This document shows positions 1 through 8,897 of a stretch of DNA of 64,000 nt, piece by piece. The stretch comes from Bacteroidaceae bacterium (GTDB lineage: Bacteria > Bacteroidota > Bacteroidia > Bacteroidales > Bacteroidaceae). Numbering within the stretch: position 1 is the stretch's first letter; each line of letters begins with the position of its first letter. Both the position numbers and the translations under genes were made by a program. A model generated the notes under the pieces. That model did not search any database and had not been told where the DNA came from. It worked only from the letters and a program-made list of their open reading frames with translations. The stretch spans positions 1-64,000 of the forward strand of contig JAFZFF010000053.1 of NCBI GenBank assembly GCA_017556045.1, in the 5' to 3' direction.

Positions 1-290
1 GAGAGGGTGATATCGGCCTCGGGAGCCAGGGTGGGGTCAAACTCCTTACCGGTGTCGGTGAGCACGAGCACGATAGATCCCTCGTGCAGGTGAGCAGAGA
101 GGTAGATGTACTGGTGCTCCTCCTTGGGGTAGGCATAGTTGATGACGTTGACCACGGCCTCCTCGAGCACGAGGTTGAGGTTGAAGACTACGTCGGGGGT
201 GAGCGCAAAGGCTTCGCCTACCTCATCGATGAAGGCGACGAGCTTGCTGAGCTCTGAGATATCGTTTGCAAGAATAATTGACTTTTCCAT
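1..290 (-). CDS. RsbW-like anti-sigma/serine kinase (3' end cut by window)
   Basis: The reading frame starts at the ATG on the minus strand at 288-290 and runs off the window edge, so only about 96 residues are visible. The segment NLVLEEAVVNVINYAYP is the N-box of a GHKL ATPase of the HATPase_c_2 family, as in RsbW and SpoIIAB, and LTDTGKEFDP is its G1 region. Members of this family phosphorylate a serine in a STAS protein or hold a sigma factor. It begins 4 nt after the stop of the SpoIIE-type phosphatase, so it is co-translated with its expected antagonist. Known of the family: kinase/phosphatase pairs set the phosphorylation of a STAS partner; the partner here is probably the STAS domain encoded at the head of this operon (inference). 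Confidence 0.85.
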   Translation of the reverse strand, partial: MEKSIILANDISELSKLVAFIDEVGEAFALTPDVVFNLNLVLEEAVVNVINYAYPKEEHQYIYLSAHLHEGSIVLVLTDTGKEFDPTLAPEADITL

Positions 291-294
291 ATCT

Positions 295-2217
295 TTAGCA
301 GTATTTTATACACATTACAGTAATATCGTCGCTCTGTTCGGCGCCATCGGCATGTTGCTCCACCTCGGCAAGGGTAGCGGCGATGATGTCGCACGGCTCC
401 AGTGTGGCCTTGCGGCGCAATAGGGCAGCCAGACGGAGGTCACCAAACTGGGTCTTCTGATTGTTCTCGGCCTCGTTGACACCATCGGTGAAGAGGTAGA
501 GCATTGTCTGCTTGTCGACCTGCATCTCTTGTCCTTCGTAGGGGAAGCCGCCAAACAGACCCAAGGGAAGGTTGGGCAGTACGTTGACAGGGGCTACGCG
601 GCCATCGGCACCGATGATGAGGGGAGCATTGTGGCCCGCATTGCAGTAGCTGAGGTGGCCTGTCTTGAGGTCGAGCACGCCGAGGAAGGCGGTGCAGAAC
701 ATGTTAGACTCATTGCCATCGGCCAGCGAATCGTTGAGCGAGGCGATGATCTCTTCGGGCTTGTCGAAGTGTGAGGCTACCGACCGGAAGAGGCGGCAGG
801 TGACGGCCATCACCAGCGAGGCGGGGATACCCTTGCCCGACACGTCGCCCACGATAAAGTAGAGTTTCTCGTCTTCGATGAAGAAGTCGTAGAGGTCGCC
901 ACCTACCTCCTTGGCGGGTACGAGCTTGGCTGCCAGCGCCAGGTCGTCGCGCTCGGGGAAGGGTGGGAAGATCTTGGGGATCATGCCCATCTGTATGCCG
1001 CGTGCGATACGCAGCTCGCTCTCTATGCGCTCTTTGTTGGCGGTGGTTGCCTTGAGTTCGTCGATATATTGCACGAGCGACTGCTGCAGGTACTCGAAGG
1101 AGTCGCGCAGCTCGCAAAGCTCGTCTTTGGAACGTATCTCGGGCAGCTCGGCGGTGAAGTCGCCCTGGGCAATCTTTTTCGCCACATCGGAGAACTCCTC
1201 TACGGGAGCTACTACCTTGCGGATACCCTTGTAGCTGAGGGCTATCATGAGCAGCAGGGCGATGATACCCAGGATGATGAGCAGGCCACGCAGTGTCTTG
1301 ACCCCTGCATAGAGTTCGCTACGGGGACATACGATAGCTACGGTCCACTGGGTGGTCTCTACGGGAGAGTAGAAGACGAAGTACTTGCCACCCTTATTGT
1401 CGCGCAGCACCTGACCGGCACGTCCATTGAGGATGTCGTCTTGCATCTTTGCCAGCGACTTGTCGGTGTCGCCATAGGTCGATGAGAAGATGGTCTCACC
1501 CAGGATAAGCTCGCGGTTGGGGTGCACGATGAATGAGGCATTGCGGCTCACCATGAGGTTGTAGGCCTTGTCAAACACCTTGATGCCTCCCACGAGGTCG
1601 GTAAGCCACTCGAGCGAGAGGTCGGCGATGAGCATGGCATAGAGCTTGCCCTCGTCGTCGTAGAGGGGTTTAGAGTAGGTGGTCATCATCTTCTCACCAC
1701 CGCCATCGTCGTAGTAGGGCTCGCTCCAGTAGGGCTGGTCGAGGAGCTTGGGTATCTGGTACCAGTCCATATAGTGGTAGTCGTAGGCCTTGCCACCCAC
1801 CTGCTTTGATTGGACGAGACCCTCGTCGCCTCTGTATGAGTAGGGCGAGAAGTGGTGACCCTCGGAGCGGAAGTAGTCGGGCTCAAAGGCTACGCCAGCG
1901 CCATAGATGAAGTCATTATTATGGAGCATACGCTCGGTGATGTTGTACATCGAGTCGGGTGTGGCCAACAGATGGGGCACTATCCATGCGGTGTTCTCTA
2001 CAGCAATCTCCACGGAGCGCAATACGGCATCGATCTGATGTATGGTATTTGAGAGCTCTCTGTGAGCATGCGCAGTAGCATCCTCGCGCATCTTGTTGGC
2101 TGCCATGTGCAGGAAGAGCGTGAAGGTGAACGTGAAGATGAGGGCCGATACGATGAGTACGCGTCCCATGAGGCGACCCGAGATGGTCTCCTTGTTCTTT
2201 TTCTTGGTCATAGTCAT
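295..2217 (-). CDS. dCache-HAMP-SpoIIE family PP2C phosphatase
   Basis: A 640-residue membrane sensor phosphatase. A first membrane helix (about 18-40) is followed by a large periplasmic region (about 41-305) that looks like a double Cache sensor, a second helix (about 311-328), a HAMP linker (about 330-385) and a coiled stretch. The C-terminal half is a PP2C/SpoIIE catalytic domain: GGDLYD at 439-444, GDVSGKGIPAS at 457-467, LFTDGVNEAEN and the terminal QSDDITVMCIKY carry the metal-binding aspartates. It should dephosphorylate a phospho-serine STAS protein in response to an extracytoplasmic ligand. Its start overlaps the stop of the upstream binding-protein gene by 4 nt, and the RsbW-like kinase follows after 4 nt. 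Confidence 0.93.
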   Translation of the reverse strand: MTMTKKKNKETISGRLMGRVLIVSALIFTFTFTLFLHMAANKMREDATAHAHRELSNTIHQIDAVLRSVEIAVENTAWIVPHLLATPDSMYNITERMLHNNDFIYGAGVAFEPDYFRSEGHHFSPYSYRGDEGLVQSKQVGGKAYDYHYMDWYQIPKLLDQPYWSEPYYDDGGGEKMMTTYSKPLYDDEGKLYAMLIADLSLEWLTDLVGGIKVFDKAYNLMVSRNASFIVHPNRELILGETIFSSTYGDTDKSLAKMQDDILNGRAGQVLRDNKGGKYFVFYSPVETTQWTVAIVCPRSELYAGVKTLRGLLIILGIIALLLMIALSYKGIRKVVAPVEEFSDVAKKIAQGDFTAELPEIRSKDELCELRDSFEYLQQSLVQYIDELKATTANKERIESELRIARGIQMGMIPKIFPPFPERDDLALAAKLVPAKEVGGDLYDFFIEDEKLYFIVGDVSGKGIPASLVMAVTCRLFRSVASHFDKPEEIIASLNDSLADGNESNMFCTAFLGVLDLKTGHLSYCNAGHNAPLIIGADGRVAPVNVLPNLPLGLFGGFPYEGQEMQVDKQTMLYLFTDGVNEAENNQKTQFGDLRLAALLRRKATLEPCDIIAATLAEVEQHADGAEQSDDITVMCIKYC

Positions 2218-3155
2218 GGTTTACCTCCTACAAAACGGTTATACACGATGGGGTTGGCGATATAGCCATGCTTGAGCAAGGTGGCATTGAGGCGGTCAAA
2301 GTCGCTGACACTCAGGCTATATGAGGGTGCTTCACCCTTGACATCCTCCTGCTCCTGTAGCACTGCCTCGAGCATCCACTTCTGGATGTATATGTTGGTG
2401 GGTACCTTCTCGGCCTTGGCATACTTCATCACGATATCGAGTGCCTCCTCGCGGTGATTGCGCACCCACTCCCATCCCTTGCGCGATGCCTCGGCAAACT
2501 GGCGGCACTGCTCGGGGTACTTCTTGTAGAACGCCTCGGTCACATACAAGCCATCCTCGGGGAAGTCATAGCCCATGTCGGCAAAGCGGAGCTCGCTCGC
2601 GGGGGTGATGCCCGCCATCGAGAAGTGCACACGCTCATTGTAGCTCTTGGTCAGCGCAGCGTCGATAGCTCCAGAGATGTAGAGGTTCAGGGGATTGGTG
2701 AACTGCACCCACTCGATGCCCAGCTGCTGCTCGTCATCAATCATATAGGGTATCTCACTGAAGCCCACTCTCCAGGTGCCTATGCGGCGTCCTGCGAGGT
2801 CGGCCAGCGATTCCACCTCCTTGATGCGCGATATCAGCACCAGCGTCGAGTGCTGGGTGGTCTGCATGAGGTTGACGAGGCGCACCTCCTTATCGGTCGC
2901 CATCATGGCGCGTATGAGCTCCGCCGTGATGATGTTGGCGGTGCCATCCTTGAGCATACTCATCGAGCCGTACGATGCCGTAGGGTGCTTGATAGTAACA
3001 TCCAGTCCTACCTCGGCATAGTAGCCATTATCGAGCGCGGCATAGTAGCCTGCAAACTGGCTCTGAGGCATCCACTGCGGAGTAAAGGTGAGCTGCTGTG
3101 CATATCCGCTAACAAGTGCCAATAGCAAGCATATCAAACATAGGTATCTCTTCAT
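2214..3155 (-). CDS. THI5/NMT1-type periplasmic binding protein
   Basis: 313 residues with an N-terminal signal peptide (about 1-19, ending GYAQ). The mature protein begins with the QWMPQSQFAGYYAALDNGYY pattern typical of THI5/NMT1-like and SsuA-like solute-binding proteins, which bind pyrimidines, sulfonates or similar small molecules. No permease or ABC ATPase gene is nearby. Instead the gene overlaps by 4 nt the gene for a Cache-sensor phosphatase, so a role as a ligand-presenting subunit for signalling rather than for uptake is plausible (inference). The ligand cannot be read from the sequence. Confidence 0.82.
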   Translation of the reverse strand: MKRYLCLICLLLALVSGYAQQLTFTPQWMPQSQFAGYYAALDNGYYAEVGLDVTIKHPTASYGSMSMLKDGTANIITAELIRAMMATDKEVRLVNLMQTTQHSTLVLISRIKEVESLADLAGRRIGTWRVGFSEIPYMIDDEQQLGIEWVQFTNPLNLYISGAIDAALTKSYNERVHFSMAGITPASELRFADMGYDFPEDGLYVTEAFYKKYPEQCRQFAEASRKGWEWVRNHREEALDIVMKYAKAEKVPTNIYIQKWMLEAVLQEQEDVKGEAPSYSLSVSDFDRLNATLLKHGYIANPIVYNRFVGGKP

Positions 3156-3180
3156 TATTCTGCAAAAATACTAATTTAAA

Positions 3181-3285
3181 TTGATAATTGAGAATTGATA
3201 ATTAATAATTGGGCTCCGCGATGTCTGAATAACATAAGAGCCAGATGGCTTAATTTTCAATTCTCCATTGTCAATTCTCAATTCT
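3181..3285. repeat. Intergenic AATTGAGAATTGA inverted repeat
   Basis: A 13-bp perfect inverted pair, AATTGAGAATTGA at 3186-3198 and TCAATTCTCAATT at 3271-3283, sits in an AT-rich spacer with further degenerate copies (TTGATAATT). The right arm overlaps the 3' end of the tyrosine-phosphatase gene and supplies its TGA stop codon (3278-3280). It belongs to the short direct/inverted repeats that fill gaps across this window. It could fold in the transcript between the phosphatase and binding-protein genes. Confidence 0.7.
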
Positions 3286-4153
3286 CTAAGAATCTCTCAC
3301 GCAAGGTCTCCATCATCTCGGGAGTCACACCGATACATTCGGTGAGGTAGTTCGCGAGTGAGCCATAGCGAGCCTCCACCTTATCCAGGGTAGCCTCGAA
3401 GATGGTGGGGTTGGCACTGATGAGGGTGCTGATAGCCTTCTGCTGCGCTTCGGTAGCGGTAGGTATCTTCGCGGTGTGGGGGTCGTAGTAGTGCTTCGAC
3501 AGGGTGAAGTCTGCCACGATCAGGTCACGCTCGGCACCCAAGGCAGCCAGCAGCATGGCCGATGCACATCCCGCACGGTCCTTACCCTGTGTGCAGTGCC
3601 AGAGTACAGCGCCATCGTTGGGGTCCAGTGTGAGCAGGTCGGCAAAGAACTGGCGATACACCACCTGTGAGCTCTCATCGAAGAAAATCTTGTCGTACAT
3701 CACCTCACACATGGCCTGAATCTTCGGATGCTCAGCATTCTCGAGCAGCATCTGAATCATCTGCGCATCGCTCTCCACCTTATAGTCGGCCTGACCGCCA
3801 TTGTCAGAGAACGAGATAGAGAGAGGCAAGTGTCGTGAGTCGCCAGGGATGACGTCAGGAGCAGTCTGAATCTCTCCAGCGCTGCGGAAGTCGTAGATGC
3901 ACTGCACCTTGTACTTCTCTGTCAGGAGGAGCGAGTCCTCAGCAGACAATGCAGAAAGTCTTGCTGTACGCAACAGCAAGTCTTTCTTTATCTGTTTGTC
4001 TCCGATGATGTAACCACCCAGCTGACGGGCATTGTGTACGCTGGACAGCCCGATCTGTTGGCTCTGAAGGTCTACCACTGCGGTGCCAGTCTTTGTGGTG
4101 CACGAAGCTGCTAATATCATTGTAGCCACGATTATTATAGAGAGACGTCTCAT
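3278..4153 (-). CDS. Tyrosine-phosphatase lipoprotein
   Basis: 291 residues with a lipoprotein signal peptide (lipobox LAASC, lipidated Cys18). The catalytic P-loop HCTQGKDRAG holds the nucleophile Cys187 and Arg193, matching the Y_phosphatase3 family, which hydrolyses phosphotyrosine and in some members phosphoinositides. It starts 4 nt after the stop of the STAS-kinase gene, so they are co-expressed. A lipoprotein would be exported, away from the cytoplasmic STAS partner, so its substrate is probably not part of the core partner switch. The last codons and stop fall inside an intergenic repeat element. Confidence 0.87.
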   Translation of the reverse strand: MRRLSIIIVATMILAASCTTKTGTAVVDLQSQQIGLSSVHNARQLGGYIIGDKQIKKDLLLRTARLSALSAEDSLLLTEKYKVQCIYDFRSAGEIQTAPDVIPGDSRHLPLSISFSDNGGQADYKVESDAQMIQMLLENAEHPKIQAMCEVMYDKIFFDESSQVVYRQFFADLLTLDPNDGAVLWHCTQGKDRAGCASAMLLAALGAERDLIVADFTLSKHYYDPHTAKIPTATEAQQKAISTLISANPTIFEATLDKVEARYGSLANYLTECIGVTPEMMETLRERFLEN

Positions 4154-4157
4154 CCGA

Positions 4158-5354
4158 TTAGAGTGTGTTTACGAGGTACTTCACCGCACCTACAATCTTC
4201 TCGATGTTGGGGAAGAATGCCTGGCGTGCCACCTGGATAATCATAGGACGCACCTGCGCTGTGTTCTGGCTATTGAAGCCGATAGCAAACACCGCTCTGA
4301 TGAGGCGAAGTGCCTCAATCATTGAGTCGTAGCGCTGAAGCATCTCGGGGTCCTCGGTCTTGAAGAACTTCTTCACGAAGCACTGTCTGAACTTCAGTAC
4401 GGTAGCCACATCCATACCGCAGATGCCCATAGTCATCTTGTCGTCGTTTCTCACACCGTTGAGCACAGCAGCAATAGAGATAAGGTCGTAGATGGGGTGA
4501 CCAGCTGACATACCCTCCATGTCGATCCAGAGCATCTCGCCATTCTGAATCATGATGTTCTTGGTGTGAGCATCGCCATGTACGAGGATATCACCCTCGG
4601 GGAGCGCGTCAAGTACCATCTCGAGCATCTTGCCCTCCTCTTCGGTAAGGTGCTTCGATGCATTCTCTACCTGCACTCTGTAGTTATCCTTCATGCTACC
4701 AAACACGGGGTTGTCAGTATGGATAGAGTGCAAGAGGTTGAGCTGAGCGATGTACTTGTCGGTCAACTCCTCCATGAGCTCAGGGTTGCTCTGGATGGTC
4801 TCACCCAAGCTCTTACTCTTGATGGTCTCATATACCACACCACGATAGCCGTTGCCACAGTCTACCAAGTCGAATGAGATAGCAGTGGGCACACCCAGCA
4901 AGAAAGCCTCCTTGGCCTTGGTAAGCTCTGAGTTGAGCTCAGCGTCTGTTGCGGGGTTATAGTTTACCTTCACGATCTCGTCCTCACTCACGCGGTATAC
5001 AGCACCGTTGCCACCGAAGCCAATCTTCTCACACTGCTCCAGATCAATCTTACGCAGCGCCTTGCTGATGTTGATGATGCGAGCGAAGCCAGTCATCTCG
5101 AACACGCTATATACAGATGCCGACACGTTTACAATCTTGAAGTCCTTCTCCGTCTTAGCCAACTTAAGGATGGTACGCAATCCGCTTGAAGCTACATACT
5201 CCAACTCCGCAGCATCTACGGTGAGTGCGCTATGTGCATTTGCCTTGCATACCTCAGCAAGCTCAGCCTCAAACTTCACTGCAGCCTCAGTGTCGAGTCT
5301 GCCTTCCAACGATACGATAAGGACCTCATTGTCCAGCTTGTAATTAAAATTCAT
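4158..5354 (-). CDS. STAS domain fused to APH/choline-kinase-like phosphotransferase
   Basis: 398 residues. Residues 1-100 form a STAS (anti-anti-sigma) domain with VASSGLRTIL at about 54-63, where Ser56/Ser57 match the serine phosphorylated in SpoIIAA/RsbV. Residues 105-398 are a protein-kinase-like fold of the aminoglycoside-phosphotransferase type: glycine loop IGFGGNGAVYRV (111-122), catalytic HGDAHTKN (259-266) and metal-binding IDME (277-280). It heads the operon that also encodes a SpoIIE-type phosphatase and an RsbW-like kinase. The natural reading is that the phosphorylation state of the STAS part controls the kinase part. The kinase substrate (protein, sugar, small molecule) is unknown. 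Confidence 0.9.
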   Translation of the reverse strand: MNFNYKLDNEVLIVSLEGRLDTEAAVKFEAELAEVCKANAHSALTVDAAELEYVASSGLRTILKLAKTEKDFKIVNVSASVYSVFEMTGFARIINISKALRKIDLEQCEKIGFGGNGAVYRVSEDEIVKVNYNPATDAELNSELTKAKEAFLLGVPTAISFDLVDCGNGYRGVVYETIKSKSLGETIQSNPELMEELTDKYIAQLNLLHSIHTDNPVFGSMKDNYRVQVENASKHLTEEEGKMLEMVLDALPEGDILVHGDAHTKNIMIQNGEMLWIDMEGMSAGHPIYDLISIAAVLNGVRNDDKMTMGICGMDVATVLKFRQCFVKKFFKTEDPEMLQRYDSMIEALRLIRAVFAIGFNSQNTAQVRPMIIQVARQAFFPNIEKIVGAVKYLVNTL

Positions 5355-5428
5355 CTTTTTTACCTTTTAAAATATACAATAATTTTCCTATTAAATTCGC
5401 GTAAAATACCTCTTATAAATTGAGCGCG

Positions 5429-5459
5429 CAAAGGTACGGCGACATTCCCTAACCCTCAA
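5429..5459 (-). promoter_or_regulatory. Bacteroidetes-type promoter of the partner-switch operon
   Basis: On the minus strand TACCTTTG (5429-5436) matches the -7 consensus TAnnTTTG, with TTG at 5457-5459 as the -33 element, 20 nt apart. Transcription would start near 5422, giving a leader of about 65 nt before the STAS-kinase ATG. Confidence 0.6.
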
Positions 5460-5548
5460 GGAAGTAAATCCTACATTTTATTCTACATCAAGCATTAAAT
5501 CACCAAATATCAAGAAATGTAAACCGAAATGTAGACAGGCTAATTTAG

Positions 5549-5576
5549 GTTGCTATACAGAATTTACATAATTTTG
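5549..5576 (+). promoter_or_regulatory. Possible promoter of the TPR regulator
   Basis: TAATTTTG at 5569-5576 matches TAnnTTTG, with GTTG at 5549-5552 as a weak -33 element and a 16-nt gap. It is divergent from the partner-switch promoter, about 110 nt away, and about 50 nt upstream of the start codon at 5628. The -33 spacing is shorter than in the other promoters of this window. Confidence 0.45.
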
Positions 5577-5627
5577 CACACAAAATGACATTGTACATAT
5601 ACAAGAGGTTTACAACACACAAAGAAT

Positions 5628-7544
5628 ATGAGTCTACAATCTTGGAGCAAACGTATACAGGTCCTCTGCGCAGCACTGCTCATCAGCTTGGTCGGCTTTG
5701 CCAATGAGGCGCTCTATAAACAAGCCCGGACACTGCAACGTGAGCGGAAATACGACGAGGCCATCGAAGGATTTAAGAGCTACTTATCTCAGTCAATAGA
5801 TAGAGATGACCTCACTGAAGAGCAGCTATTCCTCTACACCGAGGCACTGATGCAGTTGATGAACACATACCAAAGTAAGGGCGAACCAGAAGCATGTGTA
5901 TCGACCTTACAGGAGGTATTTTCCGCATCCCCCACCCTGCAGAAGCAATGTCAGAGAGACTATTACTCAATCCTGGGCTATGCACTGTCTCGCACGGAGC
6001 GTATGAAGGAGGCCGAGGAGATGATGCTGAAGGCGCTCACCCTGCCCATGCAACATGCTACCCCCGAACGCTACTTCCGCGACTATGCCTATGCGGCAGC
6101 CGTCTTCTACAGCAATCCCCACTATCAGGACGAGGTGGTAGAATGGTGCCAAGAGGCCATGAAGCAGGCCGAACTGTGTAAAAACACCTCAGGCAAGCAA
6201 TGGGTAACTGCCATGCTGGGCACACTATATAAACGCAACGGACATCTCAATAAGGCCTTGGAGCTGTATCAACAGAGTAAAGAGGAGGCACTGCAAAGAA
6301 AAGATGACCTGGGAGTGCTCAACAGCCTACATACGCTGACAGACCTCTTCCTCTATTGGGATATACCCGAGTATGCCGACCTATATGCTACAGAGGCACT
6401 GCGCGTGGAGAGAGGCATGAGCCAGAACAACCCCATGGTATCGGCACAGACCTATATTAATAAAGGCAGAGCAAAGTATCAGCTCGGCGAGGCGGACTCA
6501 GTGGCCTACTATACCGAAGAGGCGCGCAAGCGTTGCCAGGCATTGCCCTACAACAGTGGATTGGTGGATGTGGAGCTGCTGCATGGTACCTACCTCACTG
6601 AGCGTGGTGGCGACTCACTGCAAGCTGGCATCAGCGAACTGCAGCATGTGGTCCAGGAGGCTACACCGATAAATCGCGCCAAGGCTTATCACCAATTGGC
6701 ACAAACCTATCTGAAGGCCAACGAAGACCAGATGGCAGAGGCGATGCTCGACAGTATGTACACACTGCTCACTCCAAGTGGAGCACATATCCAACTCAAC
6801 TACGAGCCTATCATAAATCACTATCTAAAGACTGAGAACACGAAGAAGGCGGAGCAGTACGTACGTATGATGCTGGAGCAACAACAAGCATTCAAGGAGA
6901 AGAAGCTAAATTACAATCTCATTGAGACTATTGTAGACCTAAAGACGGCACAGAAAAGGCAGGAATTAAAGATTGCAAAACTCACTCAAGCTAACCAGCG
7001 CCTATGGCTGCTTATATGCATCGCGGTTTCGCTCATCGCCATTCTGGCAATGGCAGTATATCTTATCAACCAGAAGAAGAAGCACAGCAAACAATTGAAG
7101 CAGGCAGACGAGAGACTCGACTCATTGACTCAAAAGCTACATCAGTCAAATACCGAAAAGGAGATGAGAGCGCAAGAGATAAAAGAGTTCTTGAAAGATA
7201 AGGACAATCGCCAAGAGTTAGAGACATTGACACCATCAATACTGCAGACGGATGGCGAGACTAAGTTCCGTCAATGCTTCGAACTGCTATATCCTCTATT
7301 CTTACCTCGACTGCGTGAGAAGGTGCCTTCTATCACCCGTCGTGAAGAACTACTCTCTATGCTCATCGTATTGAAACAAGATAATAAGCGTATCGCCGAG
7401 CTATTGGCCGTTGCCCCACGAAGCGTACTGATGCTGCGCCACCGTTTCCGCCAAAAGATTGGTATGGATACCGAATTCTCACTCGAGAATTTCATTGAGA
7501 ATATCATAGGACTACCTGATAATGGAGAATCTCAAGACAAATAG
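5628..7544 (+). CDS. Membrane TPR regulator with C-terminal helix-turn-helix
   Basis: 638 residues. An N-terminal signal or anchor sequence (about 8-25) precedes a long helical region of tetratricopeptide repeats (about 30-440). A membrane helix (WLLICIAVSLIAILAMAVYL, about 459-478) leads into a coiled coil (about 480-525). The C-terminus (about 580-630) holds REELLSMLIVLKQDNKRIAELLAVAPRSV followed by LRHRFRQKIG, which looks like a LuxR-type DNA-binding helix-turn-helix. This layout is common in Bacteroidetes: periplasmic TPRs sense a condition and a cytoplasmic HTH acts on nearby promoters. The lipoprotein gene 59 bp downstream is the obvious co-transcribed partner or target. Ligand and targets are unknown. 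Confidence 0.8.
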   Translation: MSLQSWSKRIQVLCAALLISLVGFANEALYKQARTLQRERKYDEAIEGFKSYLSQSIDRDDLTEEQLFLYTEALMQLMNTYQSKGEPEACVSTLQEVFSASPTLQKQCQRDYYSILGYALSRTERMKEAEEMMLKALTLPMQHATPERYFRDYAYAAAVFYSNPHYQDEVVEWCQEAMKQAELCKNTSGKQWVTAMLGTLYKRNGHLNKALELYQQSKEEALQRKDDLGVLNSLHTLTDLFLYWDIPEYADLYATEALRVERGMSQNNPMVSAQTYINKGRAKYQLGEADSVAYYTEEARKRCQALPYNSGLVDVELLHGTYLTERGGDSLQAGISELQHVVQEATPINRAKAYHQLAQTYLKANEDQMAEAMLDSMYTLLTPSGAHIQLNYEPIINHYLKTENTKKAEQYVRMMLEQQQAFKEKKLNYNLIETIVDLKTAQKRQELKIAKLTQANQRLWLLICIAVSLIAILAMAVYLINQKKKHSKQLKQADERLDSLTQKLHQSNTEKEMRAQEIKEFLKDKDNRQELETLTPSILQTDGETKFRQCFELLYPLFLPRLREKVPSITRREELLSMLIVLKQDNKRIAELLAVAPRSVLMLRHRFRQKIGMDTEFSLENFIENIIGLPDNGESQDK

Positions 7545-7603
7545 ATAAGAGATAAAGGAAATCGTATAATATAGATCTTAAATATTTATTAATTCGAAAA
7601 ATT

Positions 7604-8818
7604 ATGAAGTTTTTTAGAATGTGGGCAATTGCCCTTGTTGCCGCTTTAGGCTTTAGTAGCTGTGAGCAGGAGAGTAACTGGATTGATGTAGACTACAGCA
7701 ATGACCTCGAGGGTACATGGACCTGTATGAAGGATGGCTATGCAGAGGCATTGGTGATCAGTGCTGATGGATCTGTAGTGTCAGCCGGTGTAGAGGATGG
7801 TGAGATGTGGTTAGGCGTGAAAGGAACCATCAAGGTTGCCAATAACAAAATGACCATGACCTTCAATGATGAAGATAACTTTGAGGGACGATTTGAGATG
7901 ATTGGCGGAATGGCCTTCTCAATCTTCAACAAAGAGGGCGACCGACTCACCTACAAGTATTGTGCAAATGACCTCTCTGAGGAGATTGTAGGTATGTGGG
8001 TATTCAATAACAGCGCGACAGTCAAGAAGGAGGAGATGTTTATCCACACTATCGAAGAGAATGGTACAGCTCTGTTGACAGGCTTCGTATCAGAGACTGG
8101 CGACTACTTCGTACAGCGTAAGCTTGACTATATCGTAGTGGGCGACCTGTATCTGACTGATGGCCTCAATGGTGCAGAGGCAACACAGTTGACATATACT
8201 CCTAACGCAACAGACTTGGGAGACATCCTTACAATGAGAGGATTCTACTCTAATGGCGAAGAGAATGTAGAGAAGTCAGCATCGTTCCTGCGCGTAAAGC
8301 AGAGCCTCGACCTGCCTGGCAAGGGTTATGAGTACATAGCCACCTATGTGAGCAATGCTAAGGGCAAGGACGTGGATATCTCAATGATGGGACACAACTT
8401 CAACATCACTAAATTAGATGGTAATAAATTGGATAAATTCCTGAGATATCTGCTCTTCGCAGTGCAGTTCTCTGACGACAGCACCATCAAATACCAGTAT
8501 CAGTACAATGGCACAAGCATCGTATTTGACGCTCCGGTAGTAGTGAGAGGAAACATGGTGACTATCCAGATGAGCACATTGGAGGCTGCATACCGTGACA
8601 TCGACATGTATATGTTCCAAGATGCTGATGGCTCACAGCTGCATATGTTCATGCCTACCTACTCTTTCATCAACTACTTCGCTAATATGGACATTGCGGC
8701 TCAGGTTGCTGAAGGCAAGCTTGACAAGAACGATGCGGATGCAGTAGCTGCCGTCTTCGAGCGTATGGACGACGCGGTGGATAGCATCAACCTTAGCTTT
8801 GTCTTTAAGGCTATCTAA
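7604..8818 (+). CDS. Lipocalin-like lipoprotein, function unknown
   Basis: 404 residues with a lipoprotein signal peptide ending GFSSC (Cys20), so it should be anchored in the outer membrane. The mature part starts with DLEGTWTC and repeats a pattern of short beta strands with later GMWVFN, like the lipocalin-like domains of Bacteroidetes lipoproteins; there may be two or three copies. No catalytic motif was seen. It follows the TPR/HTH regulator after 59 bp on the same strand and is followed by a strong bidirectional terminator. The link to the regulator is by position only. Confidence 0.75.
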   Translation: MKFFRMWAIALVAALGFSSCEQESNWIDVDYSNDLEGTWTCMKDGYAEALVISADGSVVSAGVEDGEMWLGVKGTIKVANNKMTMTFNDEDNFEGRFEMIGGMAFSIFNKEGDRLTYKYCANDLSEEIVGMWVFNNSATVKKEEMFIHTIEENGTALLTGFVSETGDYFVQRKLDYIVVGDLYLTDGLNGAEATQLTYTPNATDLGDILTMRGFYSNGEENVEKSASFLRVKQSLDLPGKGYEYIATYVSNAKGKDVDISMMGHNFNITKLDGNKLDKFLRYLLFAVQFSDDSTIKYQYQYNGTSIVFDAPVVVRGNMVTIQMSTLEAAYRDIDMYMFQDADGSQLHMFMPTYSFINYFANMDIAAQVAEGKLDKNDADAVAAVFERMDDAVDSINLSFVFKAI

Positions 8819-8835
8819 GGCAAGTAAACATAAAC

Positions 8836-8870
8836 AAGTAGGGGGTGCACCACGGTGCATCCCCTACTTT
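8836..8870. terminator. Bidirectional terminator between lipoprotein and recN
   Basis: The arms AAGTAGGGGGTGCACC (8836-8851) and GGTGCATCCCCTACTT (8854-8869) form a stem of about 16 bp with one G-T wobble. It is flanked by A and T runs and lies between convergent genes, so it can serve both strands. Confidence 0.85.
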
Positions 8871-8897
8871 TATGTTCCATTATTTCACCTTTACAGC

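Noticed and set aside
2454..3125. Long plus-strand frame of 223 codons opposite the binding-protein gene
   Set aside because: It is the antisense shadow of a clear THI5-type protein with a signal peptide.
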